From assembly GCA_023159155.1 (NCBI GenBank), contig JAJNNX010000022.1, forward strand, positions 496,001-560,000: 64,000 nt of DNA. The letters run 5' to 3'. The stretch comes from Ustulina deusta. Taxonomy: Eukaryota > Ascomycota > Sordariomycetes > Xylariales > Xylariaceae. The number at the start of each line of letters is the position of its first letter. Position 1 is the first letter of the stretch. A model generated the notes under the pieces. The model had not been told where the DNA came from. It was given only the letters and a program-made list of their open reading frames with translations, and did not search any database. A program made the position numbers and the translations under genes. Shown one piece after another: positions 25,001 to 35,737 of the stretch.

Positions 25001-28000
25001 AATTATAATTTTAACTATAAAATAATAATTAATGCTATACAAATAAACAATAAATAGGTCTTTTATATAATTAATATTGCTATATTGTTTTAAATAACAA
25101 TATTTTTTAAATTAATATTTATATAAAACGCTTAAAAAATACTATATAAATATTAAATTAATATATACTAAAAACTTCCTAATAATATTATATATAACCT
25201 AAGTACAAACTTTTTATTTAAAAAGTTTTAGAACTAAGCTAAAATTATAAGCTCCTAGTATTATATAATGCCTATTAAGGCACACTAAGCAATAAGCAAA
25301 ATTAAAAAAATATATAGCTTACTCCGTTATATATATAACATATTAAAAACTAAAATTAGTTATTATATAAAAAACAAATCAATTTTATAAATAGTAATTA
25401 AAGCTCTAAATAATACTACTAGGCCAAATAGCCTTATATTAACCTTTCTAGTCTTTAGAGCATACCCTAAAGTTAACTAGAACTTACCTCCTTTGCTTAA
25501 TATTATACAAAAAACAAAAACTATAAAAAAAGCTATAAAAATATTACATAAAAAAAAAGCAAAAGTTAAAATTAACCGTACAATTAACTAGTACAACAAA
25601 CTAGTCTTATATAATATATTATTGCTTTTTTTCTAAAACAAAGTCCTAGTATAGCAAAAAAAAAAAAGCTAAAATAGACTATATAAAATAAAATCTATTA
25701 AAAAGTTAAATATAATTATTAATTTAATAAATAGCCCAATATAGTTTAAATAGACCTAAGTTAAGCTTTATTATTATATAACTAAAAAAATATTTTTAGA
25801 TAATCAAAATAAAAAAGCAAAAAATATATAACTTTTTTAAAAACTTAACATATAAAAAAAACAAAAATACCCCCGAAAAGCCATACAATTCTTTATAACT
25901 TTTATATAATAAATTAGCCAGCTATTTCTAACCCTTAAAAAAGAATAGAACTATGCCCTAGCCGTTAAATTGCGTAAAAATAGTATAATTAATATATCTA
26001 GCAAACTATTTAAAAAATCGGACGCTATAGAAATTAATAACCTTATTATATAAAGCATATTTTAATTTATAAAATATAACCCGGCCAAGCATAACAATAC
26101 CTAGATTTTTAAGTCCCGGCTTATACAAAAAATTAAAAAAAAATAACTAAGCTATATAAAAAGTTCCGATTTATTATATAAAGCTATAATAATAAAAACA
26201 AAAAAACAGTTTTTATTTAGTTGCTTATAATTTAGTAAATAAGCTAGCAACTACTTCTTATATTAGGCCTTTTTTTAATTTATAACTTTAATACTTTAAG
26301 CAAGCTCTAAAATATTATATAAGCATATATACAATTAAAAAATAAGCTAGTTAAAAAAATTATTATATAACTGTTATCCGAACTAAAATTAAAATATTTT
26401 AATAAAACAATCTTTTAGATTATATAACTATTATATAGATTTGCAGAATTAAAGCTATACTAGTTTAAAATATATTATTAATACTACTACAAAAAACTAA
26501 AAATAACTATTTTTATATATAATTTATATCTTTTGTTTATAAAAAACTTATTATATAATTTTAGTATTACTAGTTTATAAATAGATAATATGTTTAGTTT
26601 TATAACTTTAGGCTTTTTAGAAAAAAAAAACATAAATTCTAACAAGCTAAATTTTATATAAAACTAAAAAAAACATTTTAGTAAGACTACTTTATAAAGT
26701 TTAATAATAAACAAATTATATTATTATTTAAAAAAAAGATTATTTTAACTTAGAAGGGCTAAACAAACTAACTAGACTTAGTTAACTTTTATATAACTAA
26801 CTTTGCTTAGTAATATATTTTGCAATAAGCAAAAAAAACATATATTAGTAATATTTACTAGCTAAAAGCAGTATATAACCTATATATTGCTGCTTAAATA
26901 ATAGACCTTATATTACATAATATTAAAAATTTAAACAAAAAGATTTAATAGCAAATAAATAACTATAACTATAGTTTAATATTTATATTATTTAACTTAT
27001 ACTATATAAAACTGTTTATTTTTATAAACGGATTATTTGTAAATAATACAAATATAACTTTCTAGTTTGGATTTATTATTATATTAAGTATAGAGCGCTA
27101 TATAAAAAAAAATTTAAGCTTTAAAATTAAAAGCAATATTATATATTAAAACTTAAATAAATATAAACAAATAATTAGAAGCATACTTACAAATAAATTG
27201 TATAATATAATTAATAGATTTAATAGTACTATTGCTTTTTATATAATACTTTAAAAAATTATAGCTTTGCTAAAATTACTTCTAATCTTAGCTATTCTAT
27301 ATTTAAATTTAAAATTGTTATATAATTGCTTAGTAAAGCTAGGTATAATATAAAAAAAGCAGTTAATAATTAATATTATATTTTTTTGCAAGTTGTACAA
27401 AAAAAAAAAATCTTTAAAATATAATAGATTAACAAAAAAGACAACCTAGCTAACATATTTATAAAACAAATGCTAAACTAAGCATTAAAAACTTTTATTT
27501 TAATAAACAAGCTAACTATACAAATCAAAATATTTATTAAATAAATATAAAAAGTTATTATATAAGCATAGCATTTATAAAAAAAAAAGAGTTAGAATAG
27601 TAAAAGCAATATATAATATATTAACTCCGAATAAAAATAATATAAACCTTACTTTATTCTTTTTTAAATATTTATTTTTTTATTATATAACTAAGAACCC
27701 CCCCCCCTCCCCCCCCTCTACAAAACTTTTTTTTTTTATATATAATAACTATATTAAGCACTATATAATTGCTATATATATGCAGCATAAGCGTTACGCT
27801 AAAATCTAACGATCTAGCAATAGCTATAGAACAAAAAGCTATTACGGGCTATATAAGCATTTTATATATAAGCAGTAATAGTAGTACTGCGCAACTAAAT
27901 AAAAACTATATAAAAGTAACCTTTGTAATAAAAAATTTGCATAATTACAAACGTAAGCAGTTTAGTTAATAATACCTAAATCTAAATATTAACTAAAAGT

Positions 28001-28231
28001 AGAGCAGTAACTTAAGCTTTATTAGCTTATATACAAAAAGCTAACATATTAGTAATATATATAAATATACTATATAAAACAAAAATAAATATTTATATTA
28101 ATATATAACGTAGTAAAAAAGTAATAATTGTTCGGATTATTTGTTAGTAATAATATAACGTTATATCTAGGCTTTTATTTAATAATAATAAATATATAAC
28201 TGCTATTATTAAATAGCTAAATAGCGTTTAT

Positions 28232-28265
<34 letters not shown>

Positions 28266-28938
28266 GGTGCGGGTATATATATATATATATATATATAAAA
28301 ATAGACTAATATATAAAGCAATAGATTATAAAAATAATAAAGAATAAAAGATAGCAAAAAACTCGAGTGCTTTTTATACTTGGGCTTTTTTATATATAAA
28401 CTAATATATATTTGCCTACTTTTGTGTTTTTTTTATACGAAATAACATATATTTATTTATTATTTTTATGTTTTTTTTATACAAAACAATATATACTTGC
28501 TTATTTTTATGTTTTTTCTATACAAAAGATATTTATTAACTTAGCTATATATATATTATACTAAAAACTTTAATTAGCAACTGTTTATATAAAGCTTACC
28601 GATTAAACAAGCTAGCTAATTATAAACTTTACTAATGCATAGATTAGGGGCACCTGGTTTAGTTTCGACCCGGATGGCTACCAAGTAACCTTTAGCTTAT
28701 ATTTTTGGCTAATTGTATAGCTAAAACATTAGTTTTGCAATTTTGCTTTTTGCAATTATATTTAGAACAAACAACCAAATAATTTAACTATTATATATAA
28801 AGCTAGATTGCTAATCTAATTAATACGCTTATTAAATAAAGTATTATATATATATTCTAGTTAGTTATATAATATATAGTTTTTTTTTTTTTTTTTTTTA
28901 TATAACAAGTAGTTATAACTAAAAAAAAAAATAGCCAG
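22094..28938. other. RIP-degraded interior of the nested element
   Basis: Nearly all of this stretch is A and T with residual CA and GC dinucleotides and very few TG. Apart from the integrase fossil at about 24860-25560 it holds no readable protein. Other items: a C-rich tract at 27700-27718 followed by a T run, a TA microsatellite with a GGTGCGGG core at 28235-28297, and a short GC-richer patch at 28640-28690. A 66-codon frame at 27769-27969 has no recognisable content. Confidence 0.7.
28235..28297. repeat. TA dinucleotide microsatellite with a GC-rich centre
   Basis: Two runs of about ten or more TA units flank a short AGGTGCGGG string. Simple-sequence expansion inside the dead element; self-complementary, so it could extrude a cruciform. 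Confidence 0.75.
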
Positions 28939-29225
28939 TATTAGAATAACTAGTATTAGTTATAACTATATTATACACCCGCGTATCGCACGGGTAAACG
29001 GATGTTTTTGTATAAAGATTATCGGCTATAGGGACTTTATTTCCTTTTATTGTTTTAGCTCGTACGCTAGCAGAATTTTTTCCTTAAAAGAAATTCTGTT
29101 TTGTACGAAGCATTTTTTTCTTTTTCTTTTTTAGTATAAGATTTAAATATAGTATAATATAGTACATTCTATTAACGCGCGTTTATTTGCTTTTATATAC
29201 AATATTATATATAGCTTATTTAATA
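28939..29225 (+). repeat. 3' LTR of the nested Copia-like element
   Basis: Same length and order as the 5' copy. Its first two bases are TA rather than TG, and the end reads TAATA where CA would be usual, both consistent with RIP transitions. The CACCCGCGTATCGCACGGGT core is retained. Confidence 0.85.
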
Positions 29226-32200
29226 CTTTAGTATTATTTATAAATTTTTTGCTAGCATAAAAAAAATTATATATTAATTATTTATAGCAATTTAAAAAAG
29301 CTTATTATTAGCTTTTAGGTAGCTAACATAAAACTTAATAAATAAAAAACTTATTTATATATAAGTTTAGTATATATATGCTAATAATCTGGCTATATTT
29401 TAAAAAATTAATATAAAATCTAAATAATAGCAAAATAATTAAAAAAGCAACCCGATTAGCTAAATCTATATTTAGAACTACGATTGAAGGTAAAATATAT
29501 AGTATACTATAAGTAATAATATAGTTATAAGGTATTTTAGCGCTGTTTTATAACTATAAAATCGATTTAGTAATATTAGCTAAGCTAAGTATTAGTTATA
29601 TTTAATTTATTAATTATAAATTAATAATTTTAAAAGTATTACTACTAGCTATATTTAACCCTTGTAATAATAATTATAAAATTAGCTAAGTAACTAAGCT
29701 AGATAAAACTAATAAAGCTAGGTATATTATTAAAGCTAAAAAAAACAAATGTTTTAATTGTAGTAAAATAGGTTATTAGGCTAAAAATTGCTAAAAATAA
29801 CCGAAATAGCTAAAATAGACCCTATAAATATTATAATTCTTAAGATTAGGTTAATCTGTAATAATTAAAGGTATGCTATTCTATAATAATTTAGCTAATA
29901 AGTTTTGGATTAAATATAAGTTGTTTTAAAAAAAATTACTGATTTATAAATATATATATTTTGCTAGTTCTAACAATTTTAAAAAAAAAAAAAATTAAAT
30001 AAAGCTTTTATAATCGACTTAATAATAAAAAAGCTAAAATTGATCGTAAGTTTTAAAATTTTTTTAATATATAAAATAGCCCTATTTATATAGTTAAAAT
30101 AAACAAAAATAAAATAAAACTAATATTAAAAAAAAATCAACTATATAATAAATATTAGGACTATTATAACCTGTTCTAAGTTTAGGTTATTAATAATAAT
30201 ATAATATTTATGGTTTTTTAGGATTATAAATATATAAGTTGCTATATATTAAAATTATTAATAGCTAAATTAAAGCTATACTTATTTTAATAATAAGGCA
30301 TAATATATAGTATTAGAAAAACAGAACTATAAATAATATAGGATTGCTATATTATAGCTAAATTTATTATTAATAATAGTATAATATAAATATAAAAAGT
30401 TATTAGTAATATTGTACTAGACCAGATTTTCTTTAGGGACCTTACTATAAATAAGTATAAGTTTTATAAATAAAAAGGTATTTTTAGCCTAAAAAATAGG
30501 CAAAAAACTATATAATTAATATATTTTATAAGAATACTTATTATAAAACTACTAAAAAATACTTAAGCTAGTATAGCATCTAAAATAATATATTAAATAA
30601 ATATTATAAAATAGTACAAAAATACCTCTAATAATTTATAAGTAAAAAAATATTTAAATAATTTTATTTATAAATTTTTAGGCTTATTTAATTTAGTACT
30701 AAAAAAGATAAAAATTATTGCTAAAATAAAGCACTATATTAATATTAGAAATATTGCACTAATTAAGTTATTACTTTATTAATATAATTTTTAATAAAAA
30801 AATATAATTAAAGATTTTATTAATATATATTTTAAATTTTATATTTAAAAGGGCTATAGATTATAAGGTATTTTAGTATTATTAATATTAAAAAAGCATC
30901 TAGTAGTATAATTATAAATAAAACTATTAATAAGTATTCTAAAAATATAATTTAGTAATTTTATTATAATTATTATAAATTTAATAAAATAACTAAAAAA
31001 AAAGCTTATTTATTACTTAATATTTAAAACTAGATTTAAAAGGCAATAAAATATTTATAATATATTTTTATTAATCTAAAGAATAAATTCTAATAGATCT
31101 AAATAAACAAAGCTAATAAAAAAAAATAGTATTTACTATATTATTTAGTATATATAAATAGCTTGTAATACTGTTTGGATTTTATAATATATTTATTATT
31201 TTTTAAGCTTTAATTTAAAAAATTATTAAACTTTTTAAAAATTAGTTCGCTAGCTTATTAAATAATATTATTATATAGGCTAAGATTTATAAAAAATTAT
31301 TTAAGTAATATAAATTATTATTTATATGTTTTATAAAATATAATATAATTATTAATATATTAAAATTATTATTGTTTATATTTAGAAGTATTTTTTTAAG
31401 TTTTAATATTTTTTATAAAAATATTAAAGCTAATCTAGCAAAAGTTGCTACTATAAAAGATTATTTAGAACTAGTAATAATAACTAAAATATATATTTTT
31501 ATTAATATAGCAGAATATTTTAAATATTTAATTAATAATTATTTATTTGTTATAAAACTATTTATTAAAATTTTTGCTAAAGCGTTTAAAAATATATTTA
31601 TTAAGCTAGATTGTGTAACAAAAAAGGCATAAATATATATTTATAACTTTATTACTATAATACTAATCGTATAGCTGTTTAACTAATGTTTACTTTTTAT
31701 TATAAATATAAACTTTAGTTAATTTTATATAGAAATATATCTAATATAGCTATATATATATAGTAATAAGTTAGTACTCCACCCTATAGCTTATTTTTTA
31801 AAAAAGCTATAAGTAACTTAGTTGTAATATTTTATTTAAAAGCATAAATTATTAACTATTATATTAATTTTTTAGTACTAAAAGCATTAGATTAAAAATA
31901 AAAAAATAACTATTTATATAAATTATAAGTTATTATTAATTTTTTGTATTAAAATAGAACAGCTAATATATATTATATATATTTTTAATATTATTAAATA
32001 TTATACTATATATATTATATATTATATAAACAAATCAAATATTTTAATTAATTAATTATTAAAACTACTAAAAAAAATCTATTTAAGTTTTAAATAGTTT
32101 AAATATTAAAAAAGTTATATAGTTAGTTTAGTTATAATTAGTAATAAAGTTTTATTTATATTATAGCTATAATAGTTAAACTATATAAATTTTTAAGTAA

Positions 32201-33592
32201 TATTAGAATTTTTATGTTTTAATATTAATTTACTACTTAATATATTACTAAAATAGGTAAAATAATACTTTTTTATTTAATAAAGCAAACTATATAAAGT
32301 AGCAATATATTTAAAAGCTTTAAATAATTTACTATATATAGCTAGAACTGCTTTATATACTAAAAGAATTTTTAAAATATTAAAAACAAAAAATTTATTG
32401 CTTTAAATAAAAAATATATATATTAACTATAGCTATATTATTATTAAAATAATATTTAAAAAAACAAACAAGCGTTTTTAGTATTCCGAAATAACTTTAA
32501 TTAGTTAATAAATTATTATTAAATATTTATAATATTAATTAATAAAAATACTTAATAACAAGTTATTTAATTTATAACTTATTATATTTTTTGTTTTATT
32601 AATTTGTTAGGCTATAAATTATATTTTTATAACTAACTTTAAAATATTAGTTTGTATTAAATATATTACTAAATAAGTCGAAACAGAACTAGTGCTTAAT
32701 ATTTTGTTTAAAACAATTTAATTTTTACTAACTTATATTAAAAAGATTTTTAACTATTTAAAAAAATAAATTAGTAATAATGCTAGTATATTTATAAGTA
32801 ATAAAGCTATTATTTAGTATAAATCTAATAGATCAATTATAAAATTAATTATATTAAAATAGCTATAAGCAAATAGTAAAGTTAAAAAAACTAATAATAA
32901 TATTAAGTATATTATATTATAAAAAGCTTTAGTTTAATAATATTTTAATTTTTAAACTTTATTAAAGTTAGTAATATATATTTATAACTATATATTTAAA
33001 CTATCTAGATATAATAGTTATTTTTTAATGTTTAGAACTTAACTACTGCAATAATAATTAATAATTAATATAGCTAACTATATTTAAAACTTAACTAAAA
33101 AAAAAAATACTAAATATTAAAAAGAGTTAGTAATATGTTATAAAGCACTAACTATAAAAAACTATTTTAATAGTTTAAAAGTTTTAAAGAACTAGATATA
33201 AGTATATTTATAAAAAAAAAAAAGATTTATTTAGATTTATATTATAAAAAATTAGGTATTATAGGTTTAGCAATATATAAATAAGTTAAAACTATACTAT
33301 AATAGACCTTAAGTTATTACTAGTTATTATTATAGCAATATATATTAACTTTAAAGTTCTAGTAGTATTTAGCTTACTAATAAATATAATAAAAATAATC
33401 TATACTTAGCTTATAGTAAGGATAGCTATTTAGTAAAAAGTCTATAATATGCTAATAAAACTATATTAAAAAAAGACTGTTAATAGTTAAAAAATATATT
33501 ATAATAGAAAAATTTGTAATAACTTTACTTATGGCTATATTAGGCAATAGGTTATAAGATAACTAGAATAGTTATTTAATAAAAAAAGTAAT
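29226..33592. other. RIP-degraded 3' interior of the outer element
   Basis: AT-rich, stop-filled continuation of the outer retrotransposon after the nested insertion. It contains the zinc-knuckle fossil (29750-29791) and the Gypsy reverse-transcriptase thumb fossil (31372-31632). The remainder gives no readable domain. Confidence 0.7.
31372..31632 (+). pseudogene. Reverse-transcriptase fragment of the outer Gypsy-like element
   Basis: An 87-codon stretch that happens to stay open. Its translation (start not ATG) contains FLSFNIFYKNIKANLAKVA, then a TITKI/FINIAEYFKYLINNY-type segment. In intact Ty3/Gypsy polyproteins the corresponding region reads like FLGF...GIKADPAKV...F...YFRYLIN..., so Asp-to-Asn, Arg-to-Lys and Gly-to-Ser/Glu changes fit RIP. 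It is not a gene today. Confidence 0.65.
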
Positions 33593-33845
33593 TATAGATC
33601 TTATTACTATTAGCTTCTATTAAAGTCAATCTATTAAGTTAGTACAATAGTACGTACATAAAAGGGCACTATACGTAGCCCTTAGGCACTAGGTACCGAC
33701 CCACCTAATTAAGGGCATAAATACCTCGCACCTCCGTCAGATACCCTAGTTAGTTTCCTTCTACAACCATACTCAATACAGACCTTCAGATCAGACCTAG
33801 TGACACCAAGTGACTAGTTCTGTAGAGGGACCGTATCGAGGCACA
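33593..33845 (+). repeat. 3' LTR of the outer Gypsy-like element
   Basis: Begins TATAGATC (RIP form of TGTGGATC) and ends GAGGCACA. The first part is more mutated and the second part better preserved than the 5' copy. It is followed directly by the TATC duplication and normal-composition host DNA. Confidence 0.88.
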
Positions 33846-33849
33846 TATC

Positions 33850-35737
33850 GGGGTATAACGGGGTAGTGACTTACTAAAGCACATTGGGGAGGTAGGTACT
33901 TAGCTACAGTTACTTGAAAAATGTCCCATCTGTCTTTTGTTTGGGTTCAAAAACCTCCACTACCTAGGCAGGTATGGAAAGTGGAATATATAACAGGTGT
34001 TAGACCTAAATAAATTGTCAAAATATACATATTCTATTAAAAGACGGGTTATATTTTAGGCAATAACTTTTATTTATCTTTTCCTCATGAGTTAGGGCAG
34101 AAATTGTACTTGGTGTGATGAAGATATTTTGGCCTTCAACAAACGCGGACGGGACTTTTTTCGAGCCACCTGATGTGGGATCACGTACCAATATGGACAG
34201 CGACTAGGTCGATAACCTACAGGACTTCGGACTTCAACTTCAAAAACACCTAGTTATATATCTTTTACAAACCGCGAGGATTCTAGGGCCTCCAATCAGG
34301 AAATCTGAAGGATTTACAACACAGTAGAAAGATAGAAAAGCGGCAGCATCTAGAGTCCTGTTCAATTTATAACCTCCCTCCCTTCAGGCCCTACAACGTA
34401 CTAAACCTACGGAGTCTCGAGCCCTTCATGTGAATATATTGAGACATGCCATGATATACCTAACCAGAAGACAATATCGTCGGAGATTTCAGGTTGCTCA
34501 CTAGATGTGACTGTCGGGAACAACTGGATTCGCAATGCTCTCGAACCAACACATCACTCACACAGGTAATCAGCCGAATTAGAATCAAGAACAAGCGATC
34601 CCATTCCTACATATGTAGTTCCTCCTACCTATCTACATACATACTTTACACCACTTCTCTCCATCCATTTCCATGTTCTCCATCACAGGTTGTGGAAGAA
34701 AGTAGATGCTTCCACCTGCCAGTTGATGAGTTTCATGCTTGCTACCTTAAGTACTAATCTGCTCAACCTGAGCTCTAGAGGACCTCCTTCCGCAACCCAC
34801 GGCGTTCTGCTTCATCGTAACTACCACTTCGCCCCGATCCTCAAGTTGACCACTTTCTGAACTGAACCCTTTCATCTTCGGGGACATCTCAGTTCACCAG
34901 GAAACAATTACCTCCTCTCACGAGTTGAAAGGTTTCTTCACAAGTTGGCGTTTTGCCACTTACTCCCACTCTTTCTGTCCGTTCCTTCACCCGGTGGGCC
35001 ACTTCAAGATAGCATATCAGTGAAGCTTCTCAAGACAAATCACCTTCAACAGACCTTACCTGCTTCACTAATCCCTCATTCAAAATTGACACTCGGAAGG
35101 AACCCCATCACAAATGAGAAGGTAGGTAGACAAGGTCTCAGGCCGTGTACTTCTTTCGTCATGAGTCGTGCCTTCGACTAACTTGCGAAAAGGTTCAGAT
35201 TTCAGCTCAAGTATCTCATCCTCCCAGTCTTTTTCTCACATACAACAAATATCCAACACTACATTCACACAAGTAACTCATAGATATCGCTTGCCCCCGT
35301 GAGGTAGGTATCACGCTGCTAGGAACATCATACTCACCTGACAATCATCAAGGTCCATTGCACGTGCTTGCAGCTAACTCTACTCTCACTACCTTGAACT
35401 TCCTTACACTAAGATCGCACTCTCTTCATATCGACGCGAGTAGCCTGTCAAGGGCCCATGCTATAACTCCCTTCCCTCGTGGCCCCGAACAGTTAAGTCC
35501 TTGAGTTTCTACGCTTAAGGTAACTGGCTCCTAACCTTACCTCTCCACCTTCACCCTTTTGTTGTTGCTTCGCAGAATAACTCTCACAATCGAATGACAC
35601 CCATGTGCCTTGCACCTTGCCTTGCACCTTGCCTTGCACCTTCTACTACTTAACATCGCCTGAATCATTCCTGCACAAAAGCTCATCAGAGTTTTCTAAC
35701 ACTGGGTATTATGCTGGACATCTAACTTCTGGGTACC
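33850..35737. other. Intergenic region between the retrotransposon and the 2EXR gene
   Basis: About 1.9 kb of normal composition, pyrimidine-rich from about 34600 on, as in many fungal long leaders and promoters. Frames of 78-87 residues at 34494-34757 and 34945-35181 have no motif. It contains a small tandem repeat at 35606-35641. Probably the promoter and leader of the downstream gene. Confidence 0.55.
35606..35641. repeat. 12-bp tandem repeat, three perfect copies
   Basis: The unit TGCCTTGCACCT is repeated three times head to tail, 97 bp upstream of the 2EXR-protein start codon. Confidence 0.9.

Larger units (their letters stand above)
21807..29225 (+). mobile_element. Copia-like LTR retrotransposon nested in the outer element, RIP-inactivated
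   Basis: Direct 287-bp LTRs at 21807-22093 and 28939-29225, with CTTT directly before and after, enclose about 6.8 kb of AT-rich, stop-filled sequence. Reading the + strand around 24860-25560 recovers a degraded integrase core of the fungal Copia-like polyproteins: VFYIINIAILF, IYNLSTNF, MPIKAH, ISKIKKIYSLLRYIYNIL, KALNNTT and FLVFRAYPKVN. Asp and Glu positions of the catalytic triad read Asn/Asn/Lys, the change expected from G-to-A RIP. A purine run lies just before the right LTR, fitting a polypurine tract and + orientation. Reverse transcriptase/RNase H would lie between about 25.6 and 27.6 kb, too eroded to place. The class call rests on the integrase resemblance. Confidence 0.78.
20492..33845 (+). 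mobile_element. Gypsy-like LTR retrotransposon, RIP-inactivated, interrupted by a nested element
   Basis: Two direct copies of a 253-bp LTR border the block (20492-20744, 33593-33845), flanked by TATC on both sides (20488-20491 and 33846-33849), a target-site duplication. Without the nested element the unit is about 5.9 kb. The interior is extremely AT-rich and full of stops. Two fossils give class and orientation: a gag zinc knuckle at 29750-29791 (C-x2-C-x4-Tyr-x4-C, with Tyr in the His place and a stop inside, as CAC-to-TAC-type RIP would give), and a stretch at 31372-31632 whose translation keeps the reverse-transcriptase thumb pattern of Ty3/Gypsy (NIKANLAKVATIKDY ... FKYLINNY). RNase H and integrase should follow up to 33.6 kb but are too degraded to place. 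No functional protein can be made. Confidence 0.85.

Noticed and set aside
27769..27969. 66-codon open frame in the inner retrotransposon
   Set aside because: It lies in RIP-saturated sequence, lacks a proper start context, and its translation matches none of the expected retroelement domains.
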